The translations under genes and the position numbers were made by a program. 64,000 nucleotides of DNA from Gonocerus acuteangulatus. Taxonomy: Eukaryota; Arthropoda; Insecta; Hemiptera; Coreidae. This document shows, one piece after another, positions 12,334-23,294 of this stretch (its first letter is position 1; each line of letters opens with the position of its first letter). Location: contig OX328124.1 in assembly GCA_946811695.1 (NCBI GenBank), positions 100,932,998 through 100,996,997 on the forward strand, in the 5' to 3' direction. The notes under the pieces were generated by a model. The model saw only the letters and a list, made by a program, of their open reading frames with translations. It had not been told where the DNA came from and made no database searches.

Positions 12334-12604
12334 TTGGTGAGGTGCAGCTTCTCTCCCTATCCGTGGCCTGGGTTCCGCCGGGTTCGGTCCTTCCGTGACA
12401 TCGCTGTACTCTCTGGACTGTCACAGTCCCGGGCTCTGGAGATTGTGGACGCCCTCCCGGGGAGGGGGCGAGCACAACTCCCAGTAGAGCCTTGCATGAT
12501 TAAGTTTCCCAAGTTAAAGCATTTTTACAAGGAGAGCAGTGCAGCGGTGTCGCGGTGGTTCTGGGCTTGGAAGGTGCCTTTTCCGTGGTGTGGGCTGGAG
12601 GCTT
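12334..12604 (+). other. GC-rich patch ending in a long T-run
   Basis: An island of high GC in AT-rich DNA, open in one frame for about 90 codons with no recognised motif. A T-run follows at 12610-12644, then about 65 bases and an A-run (about 12712-12725), suggesting abutting retroposed sequences. The product, if any, is unknown. Confidence 0.35.
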
Positions 12605-12606
12605 AT

Positions 12607-12644
<38 letters not shown>

Positions 12645-13059
12645 CAATTTCAATTCAATTATTCGTTGGGTGCCCATGACCTCCCGCGGTTGAATACACC
12701 CTTCAGAACAATAAAAAAAAAAAAATAAACGACCTAAAATAAATTAGTTGAACCATATTAATCAGAAAGGAACCAAGCGACAGTATGAACATTCTAAGAA
12801 AATTGCTCTTTAACTTGCAATATCGTAGAGATTTACTTAATTATTCTTTTTCAAGTATTTTGTCGAGGCACTATACAATATTTTACCAACTATTTTCATG
12901 CTGTTTTTATTTAGAATAACATTTTTGACAACTAAATAGCTGAAAGGAAATAACACTTAATGTTTTCAAAATAAGGCGCTTGGTTCCTTTCCATTTAACA
13001 TGATCCAATTAAGTTTCCTTTTTCGAACTACTTTTTTTTTAAATTTGCCTACATATTAA

Positions 13060-14056
13060 CCCTTTGACACGTGATTTTTTCTTTTTGCATAAAAAAAATC
13101 TGAGAAGTAGAAATAGGCCTCAGGATAACGGGAAAAATACATAAAAAAATCGATTTTTTTTTTCGAGAAATTTATGAAAAACTGAAAGATGCCTGCAGGC
13201 ATCATTATGCATATGGGAGGAATGTTTTTTGAATGGACATGTATAAGCATTTACATTTATTGAAACATATAAAGAATTTATGAGTTAAAGTTAAAAAGAA
13301 CTCTCTTATCTTTTCATCAAAATCACAAATGGTAATCCTTGAAACATGATTTGCCTTTAGTTAAACACAAATAAAGTTCACATTTATCACAGTATTTAGT
13401 AGTTTGGTTCTTGCAGTTTCCCATCCTGCATCACATTTTCTGAGAAACATCAGGCAGTGCAGCCTCCATCAAATCTGGGAAGGGACCATTCAAATTGTCG
13501 CCATATACCTCTAAAACATTGGCTGAAAATACGCGAAGGTTCAGAAAGAACATTGTCGTCGACATCTTCATCAACCGCATTATCATCTGGTGTTGTGATT
13601 ATATGAAAAATCTGTTTCTCCTCTTCCCATTATCGATCAGATAATGGGATCCATCGCTCGGACCTGAGTACCAGATGCACGATGGTGCCCACAGGAAACA
13701 AATGAACAACCACAAAAATAGGCACAAAAAATAAAACTTCAATAAAACAAACTTTCACTTCGTAAAATACACCACTAGTAATTAGTAAGGAGTATGATTT
13801 TTTTAGGTCAGAATGGACGTTTTTAATAGTATTGTGGCCTTGCGAAACGGTTCCCCTCGGGGTCAAGAACGAGACTCCTGGTTTTGTCAACATTAACTTG
13901 TTTATTCCTTCTTGGGAACAAAGTACAATGCTCAAAATCTTTGACAGTTGTTCATGCTTACAGGGAACGAAAAATAATTCGGAAAAAACTCGACATAGTG
14001 CTCTGGGAGTGTAAAATATAATATGATGCCTGCAGGCATCACGATGCAACAAAGGG
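13060..14056 (-). mobile_element. Internally deleted piggyBac transposon
   Basis: Flanked by TTAA on both sides (13056-13059 and 14057-14060), with termini CCCTTTG... and ...CAAAGGG as expected for piggyBac. A 16-bp perfect palindrome GATGCCTGCAGGCATC lies near each end (13188-13203 and 14025-14040), typical of subterminal transposase-binding repeats. The element is 997 bp and keeps only the two ends of the transposase gene on the minus strand (separate entry). Confidence 0.88.
13340..13620 (-). pseudogene. piggyBac transposase remnant
   Basis: On the minus strand an acidic N-terminal stretch (PDDNAVDEDVDDNVLSEPS, near 13590-13530) is joined within about 100 bp to the cysteine-rich C-terminal domain, where C-K-N-Q-T-T-K-Y-C-x2-C precedes LYLCL and a final C-F-x-D-Y-H (13440-13340). 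Family knowledge: the DDD catalytic core of about 350 residues normally lies between these parts. It is absent here, and frame breaks are present, so no active enzyme can be made. Confidence 0.75.
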
Positions 14057-14183
14057 TTAATTAAAGTGTCCCCTATATGCATTAGAAAAATATAGGACCC
14101 TCCAAGCGGTATTAGTTTTCGAGATATTGAGCCTGATATAGTGTAGTTATATAGTAAACATGGTCTGGCCCCTGGGTTCGGAC

Positions 14184-14500
14184 TTTTTTTTTTTTTTGTG
14201 TCGCGTTGTAATTAAATTAAAAATATGAATTCAAAATAGGGGTGGTGATAAATGAATGATTTGTTTACATATTAGTGTATTTATGTATGATTTTTAAATA
14301 TTTTAGTATTCTATGGATGTTGGGGCTACTTTCTGTCAGCAAGTCTTGTAGGTCATGGGGCATATTTAAGTTGTCTGTAGTTTGAAAGTATATGTTTAAC
14401 GTTGAGTGTCTCATAACAGTATATACAAGTTGGTCTGTCCTTTCTTTTTAGTAAGTACGAATGGGTAAGTTATTGCACTTTTTGTGTTTCTTTCAAAGGT
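14184..14500 (-). pseudogene. LINE 3' end with ORF2 C-terminus
   Basis: Minus strand: HSYLLKRKDRPTC, a second C two residues on, LNVKHIL and then a frame shift into NMPHDLQDLL. This is the C-terminal knuckle of a Jockey-group LINE. A T-run at 14184-14195 marks the element's poly-A tail. It is 5'-truncated. Confidence 0.7.
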
Positions 14501-14509
14501 TTATTGAAG

Positions 14510-16480
14510 TATTTTATATTTGAAAATAAAAATCATCAGTTCTTTTCGGATCTGCTACTCCACAGGTAGATTAGAGGAGCGTTTATTAGTAACGGAGATA
14601 GGGAAGTGGTTTGCTAATCTTTCTACCGTTCCGGGCTCATTAGCTATCGTTCGTCCTATCGGGTCTTCGATATCCTTCCTTTCATTATCTTATCTACAGG
14701 AAATTTCATAGGCAATATTTAGCTCAACCTGTCAGCTCAACCAAAATCCGAGCGTTAAATGGAGTCATCAGAAATAAAAATGGACAGAAAACGTTTAGGG
14801 TTAAATTTTTGAGCAGCCTCTCCATGACCACATCTTCATCCTCATTCAATATTTTATGAAACAGAAAATGTTTCGGGCTTCGGTCAAATCTTTCGAGCAG
14901 GCTTTTCCGTGACCATATTTCTTTAAAATCTCAAACACATTCAAATGACTACTTTATTAACCACAAAAAATCTCTTTTCATGAAATAATAATATTTATGT
15001 TTCGATGTAGATGTTTCTTTGGATGAGAAGCAATATTATTCCAACATGCGAAAAATTATAATTTTATCTCTTTGGGAGTTTTTTACTTAATAAAGGACAA
15101 ACCAAAGGGAAGTAGATTTTATACTTAAAATAAAAATAATATATTCGAATTTCCCATTCCATCAGTTTAATCAAAATGTTCTTGAAAAATCTGGAATCTA
15201 TATATTTTATATCTCGAACAATGTTGAGAGAATTTGGTGGGGTGGGTGGAGAGAAAGGGATAGAGCGAAAGCATTTGGAAATTGTACTTGAGAAAGTACA
15301 ATTTCCAAATGCTGAAACCTTTTGTAAAGTACACTGAATCGCTGAAACCTTTTGCGTTCGTTAGCGCGTTTACGTTATTATCCCTATGTCTCTTGGATAG
15401 CCTAGAATAAAGAGTTGATGCATTTTCTTAATCTTTCGTGAAAAATGTAAAATGTGTCCACAAGATCTTTTGAACCTGACAGGAAAATGGCAGTATCCTA
15501 AGAAGAAAAGACTCAATTCCTCGGAATCTAATCGCTCCATCAAAAATTACTTAGGAACCTTATTGGTTTGAAATTTCGAATAGATGCTTTGCATTTTTTC
15601 CGATTGCCCAACCAGTTTTGAGATGTATAAGAACGTATCAACCACCTGAGAGGCGGGGTTCCTCCCTATAGAGGGTGGGAGGAAACACCCTAAAATGGAG
15701 ATGAGATAATAAAAGAAATACTACAAGAAGATGAACAATGAGTCCAACAATTTTATTAACTCCATCGCATTTACAAATTATTAAGAAACTATATAAAATT
15801 AATAATTTTCCACATGAAAATGTCTTATGGGGTCTCTAAATTTAACGTCACAAAAAATTGAAACTTTTGTTTGTTTGAAATACTTGGAGCAAAAAATGTG
15901 GAAAAAAATGGACCAATGCAAACATGTCAAACGAATATAAGTTCCATGGCCTTGGGTTGGGGCGAGCTTTCCTGTCAGAACTTTTTATTTATTTATTTTT
16001 TCTTATTTTGTTTTAATTTATTTTTTATTGTTCATTTTTTTTAATTTATTGTGTTCTTCATTGACATATTTCTGTTTTTCCCACCAACCTTCACACCCCT
16101 TAAACATTTATATAGCAACAGCTATTGTTAAATTATGAACGCAGGCTTTAATAAATATTAGGCATAAAATAAATAAAAGCCAGCAATATATATAAAAAAA
16201 GGTAACGAAAATTAACAGACGAAATGATTAATTCTAAATTAAAGAAATAGAGTTATATATACAATTGTAAAGGACGTTATGTAATCGATCACGTTTTCGG
16301 AAATACAATACATAAATCGGTCGGAAATTAAATAATTATTATTTTTTTTTTTTTTAAAAACTTGCATACTTTGTCTTTTCTAAACAACTTCTTTGCAAAC
16401 GCGACCCATATAGGGCCAGAAAGGGATTTTTCTAAAAGAGGAGAGGGAGAAGAAGAGGAAGCAAAACCATTGAAAGATAA
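14510..16480. other. Unassigned AT-rich DNA
   Basis: Apart from a perfect hairpin at 15270-15313 nothing was recognised. Low-complexity T-rich sequence at 15980-16070. Confidence 0.4.
15270..15313. repeat. Perfect 20-bp-stem hairpin
   Basis: Arms 15270-15289 and 15294-15313 are exact reverse complements with a 4-base GAGA loop. It could be a MITE end, a terminator-like fold or a small-RNA precursor. No flanking evidence decides between them. Confidence 0.85.
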
Positions 16481-16680
16481 NNNNNNNNNNNNNNNNNNNN
16501 NNNNNNNNNNNNNNNNNNNNNNNNNNNNNNNNNNNNNNNNNNNNNNNNNNNNNNNNNNNNNNNNNNNNNNNNNNNNNNNNNNNNNNNNNNNNNNNNNNNN
16601 NNNNNNNNNNNNNNNNNNNNNNNNNNNNNNNNNNNNNNNNNNNNNNNNNNNNNNNNNNNNNNNNNNNNNNNNNNNNNNNN
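16481..16680. other. Assembly gap (200 N)
   Basis: A run of 200 undetermined bases, probably a default-size scaffold gap. Confidence 0.99.
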
Positions 16681-16752
16681 GCTCCGACTGCCGGGGTCAT
16701 TAGCACCATTCGCTACACTCTCCCTCTTATTGGTTGAAATTAAAAAGCGTTA

Positions 16753-17122
16753 GGCCTGTCGACCACTGGAACCGAAAAGCTGCGAAATGAATTCGTCCGA
16801 ATTCGGACGAATACGCACGAACAAACCCAACACGAAGCTCCATCATGGACCGCGTCCATTGGGCCGTATCGTTCGTCCGAATTCCTCCGAACTGGTCCGA
16901 AGTGCGAACCGATCCCATCCTGCTGGGATTTATAGTTGCGAAAAGGTTTTAATAGTCATAGCTGAAAATGGACTATGAGTACGAGCCATCAAGTCTACTG
17001 CGAATTCGGACGAATACTGATCCAATGGACGAGAGGCATTCGCACGAATTCGGACGAACGCCGATCGTCCGAATTCGTTGCTTCGCAGTTCAGAGCTTTT
17101 CGGATCCAGTGGACGAGCGGCC
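16753..17122. mobile_element. PIF/Harbinger-like MITE
   Basis: Terminal inverted repeats begin GGCCTGTCGACCACTGGA at the left and the matching GGCCGCTCGTCCACTGGA (reverse strand) at the right, extending over about 30 bp through CCGAAAAGCT. TTA flanks both ends (16750-16752, 17123-17125), the usual target of PIF/Harbinger elements. No transposase. The interior is filled with copies of GAATTCGGACGAA in both orientations (near 16789, 16871, 17000, 17045 and 17068). Confidence 0.72.
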
Positions 17123-17784
17123 TTAACGAATCACAGTGTAAAAATTAGAAATTCTATTGTCTAAAAAATGTATTTATTATTTATTACTACTTCCGTATTC
17201 TGTCGTATTCTTTAGTGCTCAAAGAGCGTCCAGGAAAATTGTAACAGTGGACTGTGTGAACTGGACACATAAGGTTAGGTTGCGTTTAGAATCCACGCCC
17301 AAGCAAACCAAGCTCTACTACCCTACCAAGGTAGTTCCTCGTTTCAAGATATTCAATAGTTGAACTTTTTTTCTACTTAATACTTTCCACAATTTAAAGC
17401 TCTTGTTTTAAGTCTATCGTACAGAAACACTAGCAAAACATTGAGGATAGTTTCTCCAAGCCTGATCCTCAATAAGACTTCCATCCAAAAAATAACAAAT
17501 ACAAGAGCTTCCAAAATGTACAAGGAAAAAAATGGAATTAAAAATATCCATTATGCTCTGTCTCTTTATAAAGTTTTAAACCAAACTGGCTGAAGTAATC
17601 TCATTAATAAACCTTGAGTAAGAGCTTTAGCTGGAAGATTTATTCAAGTTGCTGTAAGAGAATTTTGGACGATTTGCCCCTTCTGCCTCACTTCATTGTA
17701 ATTAGAAACTTACACAAAAATAATTACTCCACTTTACCTAATCCTCTTGTATTTAATAACGTAAAAAGAGTTATTAATATATGC

Positions 17785-17785
<1 letters not shown>

Positions 17786-17833
<48 letters not shown>

Positions 17834-17835
17834 TA
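17786..17835. repeat. (TA)n microsatellite
   Basis: TA repeats with a minor interruption near 17828. Confidence 0.95.
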
Positions 17836-17970
17836 GGTATGTTTATGTGTGTGTGTAAATTAATTCAGTCATGAGTTTCTAGCACATTTTAGGGAAATTT
17901 TTAAATACCTATTTCAATTTTTATTTTTTTCATCACTATCTACAATTTTCACCATCTTAGAGGTAGTTTT

Positions 17971-18097
17971 AGCACTTTCCTCCGAAGGAAAGTAGTTATA
18001 GAAGTTGCACTCATGACGGAATTTTTGAAAAATTTCTTTATCGATCCTACCTAATAGACACCGAAAATGACACGTTAAAATTAATATCCCTCTCTCT

Positions 18098-18187
<90 letters not shown>

Positions 18188-18848
18188 GATAGCGGCCAGA
18201 GTTTTTGTTTTTTCTTCACAAAACGTGGTATATAGCTTTCAATTAGCAAACGATTGAACGAGTTCGTTAACCACCAAAATCGGTCCACCGGGAGGGGGGT
18301 GGGTTTACCCCGGACCCAAAACACTAATTTGACCATGCCAGTCGTAGTTTTTGTTACATTTCAACGAAACTCGGTATTCGTGGTGGGAATCAACAGAGAA
18401 AAATGGGTTGTAAAAATAAACTAAATCGGTTTATTGGGAGGGGGGGGGGTTTACTCTGGACCTAAATTACTAATATATTCATACCGGTCGTAATTTCTGC
18501 TGAATATTAACGAAACGCGGTATACGTCCAGCTTATCTCATGAGAAAGAAGTGTTGTAAAAATGGAGTAAATCGGTCTATTGGAAAGGAGGGTTTACTTT
18601 AAACTCTGTTTCAATAGAATTAGCCCGCCAGACGTAGGTTCACAAACCTGCCGCGAGGAGCGCTATCTCCCACTAGGTAGACTGTATCCTGTTCCTGCGT
18701 CAGATCAAAAGACGGAATATCAATTTTTTGTGTATTTATTAAGTAGTGCAGTATTATGCATAAACATAACTCTGGAAGCAAATTATTTACAAAATTAATA
18801 GTTGAACAGTTCTCATAACAAATCTAAATGAGCAGAACTATTTACGTT
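17971..18848 (+). mobile_element. DINE/Helitron-like repeat, copy 1
   Basis: Starts with AGCACTTTCCTCCGAAGGAA, then a conserved leader with 'ACTCATGACGGAAT', then a (CT)n(TA)n core (18093-18184), then about three modules of roughly 146 bp. Each module ends in a G-run, 'TTTACTCCGGACC' and 'AACGAAACTCGGTAT' (CGAAAC... at about 18217, 18364, 18510). The full 3' end seen in copy 3 is missing: copy 2 begins immediately. Subterminal inverted repeats, a microsatellite core and repeated modules recall DINE/HINE non-autonomous Helitron relatives. Class assignment is inference. Confidence 0.6.
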
Positions 18849-18851
18849 TTT

Positions 18852-18969
18852 AGCACTTTCCTCCGAAGGAAAGTAGCTATTGAGGCTGCACTCATGATGA
18901 ATTTTTGAAAAATTTCCTTGAATCTTTATCGATCCTACCTAGTAGACACCGAAAATTACCCAAGTTAAA

Positions 18970-19012
<43 letters not shown>

Positions 19013-20383
19013 TTTTTGTTTTTTCGCCACGAAACTTGGTATGTAGTATTCCCTCATCAAACGATTGAGCGAGTTCGTTAACCAACAAAATCGGTCCATC
19101 CATCCGGAGGGGGGGGGGGGGGGTTTACTCCGGAGCCAAAGTAGTTATTTGCCAATACCAGCCATCATTTTTGTTATATTTCAACGAAATTCGGTATTCG
19201 TTGTGGCCAACTGAAGAGAAAAATTTCTTATAAAAATAACCTAAATCGGTTGACTAGAAGGGGGGGTTTACTCCGGACATAAATTACTAATTTCCTTATA
19301 CCGGTCATAATTTCTGTTACATTGTTACAAAACTCTTTATACGTCCTGGGTATTTAATAAGAAAGAAGTGCTCTAAAAATGAACTAAATCGGTCTACTTG
19401 AGGGGGGGGGGTGTTACTTTGTACTATGTTTGAATTGAATTTTTCCGCCAAACGTAGGTTCAATACGTACTCAGAGGCCCGGCAATTAGTCCAAGCACAT
19501 CTTGACTAATTCCCGGGCCTATGAGCAACTGAAAGAGCAACACCAACTGTCTGACTCCTTAGATAAAATTCTAGGTGATCATACTAACCAAGTCGAGCGG
19601 CTTTTTGATTTCTTAAAGGCCGCTCAATTAATGGACAAAATCTAGACAGAACATAAAGACCGAAATGCTCGTTTGTTTATTTCATTTATATATAATTATT
19701 ATATATTATTTTATTAACATTATTCTTTTTTTATTATTATTTTTTATTACATTTATTATTATGTTTTATTATTTTCTATTTTTTTTATTCATTTATTTTT
19801 TATTTATTTATTTATTTTTTATTATTTTTTACTTTTACTTTATCTGCAAATAGAAAAATTATTGATAGCAATTTAATCATAATGTATACATGTTGATACT
19901 TATTACCAAATTATAATGAAAATTACTACACACAGGAATGGCGTTAGCGACCTTAAGGTTTGACACGCCATTATTATAATTAAAAAAAAAAAAAAACGCG
20001 TTCGCGAAACTCATCAAGGTCAATAGATGAAAATGTGAAGCTTTGTGTATTTATTACGTAGTGTAGTACCCCGCATACACAAAACTCTGGAAGGAAATTA
20101 ATTAGAAAATTAATAATTAAAACAGCTGCTCATAAAAAATGCAAAAGTGTAGAACAATTTATGTTTTTATTTTATTTATCTGTATAGGTTATTTTAATCA
20201 AATTATTCAGGAATGCTCTCGACACTACCGAATTCTGAGGAAAGTGATTAGTTATGCAGCTCCTGCGTGACGGACTTTTTATTTTATTTACATAGATTAT
20301 TTACAGCAAATTATTCAGTAATGTAGTCTACACTACAAAAATTCTGAGGAAACTGCTTAGTTTCCTGCGTGAAGGACTTTTAA
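18852..20383 (+). mobile_element. DINE/Helitron-like repeat, copy 2 (interrupted)
   Basis: The head-to-tail neighbour of copy 1 has the same 5' block at 18852, a (TA)n core at 18972-19009 and the same modules. It is split at about 19470 by a LINE 3' end. The 3' block 'TTCTGAGGAAAGTG...CCTGCGTGACGGAC' is present twice in tandem (ending near 20275 and 20377). The inverted complement of GAGGAAAGTGCT matches the 5' AGCACTTTCCTC. Confidence 0.6.
19470..19994 (+). mobile_element. LINE 3' end inserted in DINE-like copy 2
   Basis: The plus-strand frame reads YEQLKEQHQLSDSLDKILGD and ends ...DFLKAAQLMDKI-stop near 19645, the terminal helix region of Jockey-group LINE proteins. A long AT-rich 3' UTR ends in an A-run at 19980-19994. 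Sequence of the host repeat resumes after it. No clear target duplication was found. Confidence 0.65.
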
Positions 20384-20579
20384 TGTCAGTTGTTGTAGAG
20401 ATAGTCTGGTTTTGATCGAAAGATATTTGAAAGTTCATTTAGGATAACATGTTTAGAATTAGACTTTATCCTTGGTAAACAATTATCCAAGGTTTAATCT
20501 CTCGGGATAATGTCCGGGAAATAAGCAGGATGCTGTAAAAGCTCTGAAATAATTATTATTATTGGTGGTCTAACATTAT

Positions 20580-20841
20580 CATGATAAAAGTATCACTTTT
20601 ACATTTACCTTTCGAATATGGTTTTAACCCATGAGATGAATCAATCCTTTCTGCCATCTGAGCAACTGATAAGAGTTTTAAAAACATCCGTATTAAAATT
20701 AACTTGATTTCCTGAACGGGGTCCATCATTAATTCTGCTTTTTCCAAATTTAACGTTTTTAAACCATTTCTGGGCTCTCCTTACACTGACAATATGATCA
20801 CCATGTACATTAAATTTTTTTATTTCTACAGATACCAACAC
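20580..20841 (-). pseudogene. mariner-type transposase N-terminus (remnant)
   Basis: Minus strand: HGDHIVSVRRAQKWFKN, then a charged linker, PRSG and an 'NTDVFKTLI' segment. This is the second helix-turn-helix and linker of mariner transposases (V-S-x-R-x-x-Q-x-WF ... PRSGRP ... I-x-x-LI). A frame change near 20690 leads to 'SVAQMAERI'. The D,D34D catalytic domain is missing. Confidence 0.7.
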
Positions 20842-20909
20842 TGAATCTTTGCATTATCACTACTAATTTTCTATGTGTCCAATATTAACGGAAATTGATG
20901 CCAGACTGG

Positions 20910-20910
<1 letters not shown>

Positions 20911-20972
<62 letters not shown>
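20911..20972. repeat. (TA)n microsatellite
   Basis: Uninterrupted TA repeats. Confidence 0.98.
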
Positions 20973-20976
<4 letters not shown>

Positions 20977-20989
20977 CAAAGATAAGTGT

Positions 20990-22760
20990 GGAAAGGTTTT
21001 AATTCGCGCGGTATAATTGACCGCGAATCTTATAAAAAAATAAGAATTTTCATAGGGGTAAGATTCGGGTAGATTTACTTATTGCCTACCCGACAGAATT
21101 TAGCTATTGAGGTAGTACGAATAACGAGTTACTTACTACCAAAATCGGTCCATATAGAGGACGGAAGCGTGCTAGCTGGTGACACAAATTATTGATTTGA
21201 CTTTAACGGTTGAAATAGTTATTATTTTTCTATTTATCTACTTTTTTCTCTGCTAATGAGAGACATGTGCTATTACAATAAGCAAAATTGTTCCTTTAGG
21301 AATGGAGGTTCTTACTTTGGAACAGAATTATTATTTTGCCATTACTATTCGGCCTTAAGTTGGGATTACTCCCAAACAGAATAAAATGGGCATTCATTAA
21401 TTTCGTAGTTTTTTGTTAGTAGTTTGTCAATTTATAGTATGTCACAGGCAATGTCCTGCCATGGTTCTTTAGTAAGCGAGTCAACTACCTGAATGCTTTG
21501 CAATTAAATAAATAAAACTATTTGTGAATAAATTCAGGCTTAATCTCCTGTTCTTGCCTCAATATTCCTGAATAAATGAAAGTAATAATTACTTTATTGT
21601 GTATTAAATCAGGTATAAATATACTATATTTAGCTTATATAGTGTGTGGTAAGCAATAACTGTAAAGTGATACAAAAAAAAAAGGTATAGAATAAAAAAA
21701 ACAAAAAACAAATAAACACAATATAAATAGAATACTGACCAATGAACCTCAAGGGTAGAGGACGCATAATTTAAATAAAAAATAAAATGTCTGTAACACA
21801 AAGTGACAAGTCATAAATATTAAAATACATAAATTCAGAATATGTACTTATTTAGTGATAAATACAACTTTGTTAGAATTTAACTTTTAGAATTCAGTAC
21901 TAAAAAAAAAAAAGAAATAAATGATTCACATTAATTCCACGGACATTTACTGAAAAACCAAGATATAAAAACTCAAAAGAGCAATAGGCCTATCATGAAT
22001 CCCCCAAAGAAACGTTATCCAATCCTAACAACCAATAACTTCTAATTTGATTCGTTAATTCAAATAAAGTAATCCAGTTGAACTTGATTTGGTATGCAAC
22101 TCATTTTCTCAGGGCTAATTAATAAATAAACAAGAAGCTTTCCCAATAAGCTTTAATACTTACTTTTCAATAATGCATGAGCGGTTTCCGAAAATAAATC
22201 ATCAAATTAGTAAATTAACACAAAGCTAGAATATAAATCAGCTGTGTATCCAGAAATGTAAATCAAGCCCCGTAAAAAGTGGCCTTGAGAGCATCGCCCC
22301 ATCGATTGAAAGGAATTATAAATAATAACGTAAAAGAGAAAAGTTATTTATATTCTTGATTGAAGTGCTTCCGTGCTATTCAACTTAATAATCATGTTTC
22401 CTATTTTATTGTAATCTCTTATTTTTCTATTGACACAGTGGTGGCTTTCAGTCCCCAAGCGAAGAAATGGCCTTGTAACAAAAGTAGTTATCAGTCCACG
22501 GGGCATCCCGCACAGTGGTGCCAAACGATATTTCATGTTTGAAAAAATACTACAGCCTCCAAATGTTAACCGATTTCAATAAATATTTTTTTTAAAATGA
22601 GTGCTAATAATACTTAAAACAACTTTTTGTAGCCAGATGTTTGGAAAAAAATCAGATTGACCAAACAATGAGATGATTGAAATAATATGACTCTTTAATG
22701 ATTTAAAAATAGATTTTGATTTTTTCTAAGTCTAATCAGGATTTGAATGTTTAATAGCAA
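20990..22760. other. Unassigned AT-rich DNA
   Basis: The 21110-21340 portion faintly recalls the 'AAATCGGTCCAT' modules of the DINE-like family. The rest has no recognised feature. Confidence 0.4.
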
Positions 22761-22766
22761 CGACCA

Positions 22767-23073
22767 GTTATAGATGGAAATTTTTGGAACAAAATGCTTG
22801 ATTTCGTAATTTTGTTTGGGCTGGATAGGACGTGAACTTTATAGAGTTGAACTTGCAGCATATTTAATCAGCTTTCATTTGTTATAGACTGGTCATGTAG
22901 CTAGGACGCAAGGTTTCCGAGATATAAGTGAAAACCCGAAAAATCCCTTCTAACCTCCCCTCCCCCCGGCACAAAGGCTACGGGCGAGGACTTTCGATAT
23001 GTTCACCTCCTATCCAGCCCAAACAAAGTTACGAATTCAAAAATTGTATTCCTAAAATTTCCACCTATAGCTT
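22767..23073. repeat. Fold-back (long inverted repeat) upstream of SK exon
   Basis: Left arm about 22767-22835 and right arm about 23000-23073 are diverged reverse complements, sharing TTTGGGCTGGATAGGACGTG and its complement. No coding content. Probably a MITE, ending about 220 bp before the splice acceptor. Confidence 0.65.
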
Positions 23074-23089
23074 TTTTTAAGCTTTCGTT

Positions 23090-23090
<1 letters not shown>

Positions 23091-23149
<59 letters not shown>

Positions 23150-23168
23150 CCTCCTCTCTCTCTCTCTC
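23091..23168. repeat. (CT)n tract in intron
   Basis: CT repeats with a few CCCT interruptions, about 130 bp before the SK exon acceptor. Confidence 0.95.
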
Positions 23169-23294
23169 CCTCCTCTCTTTCTATCATATCTTACAAATAT
23201 ATGTATTAAAACAAATTATATTTTTTTATAGTAGTAAATGTATGACTCTTGTTTCTTTCGATACCATTACATGTGGCATTGTTTTCTGTTTCAG

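Noticed and set aside
12334..12693. A 119-codon open frame
   Set aside because: It runs into a poly-T tract (poly-Phe) and has no motif. Kept only as a composition anomaly.
13630..14082. A 150-codon minus frame
   Set aside because: It lies in the 5' part and end of the deleted piggyBac element, crosses its terminal repeat, and does not match the transposase.
18097..18336. An open frame through (TA)n/(CT)n encoding Y-I repeats
   Set aside because: A microsatellite translation artefact. The same applies at 4179, 7724, 17614, 37091 and 55115.
23238..23294. Coding start of the SK frame at 23238
   Set aside because: The reading frame upstream of 23295 crosses a clear splice acceptor (TTTCAG), so those codons are intronic.
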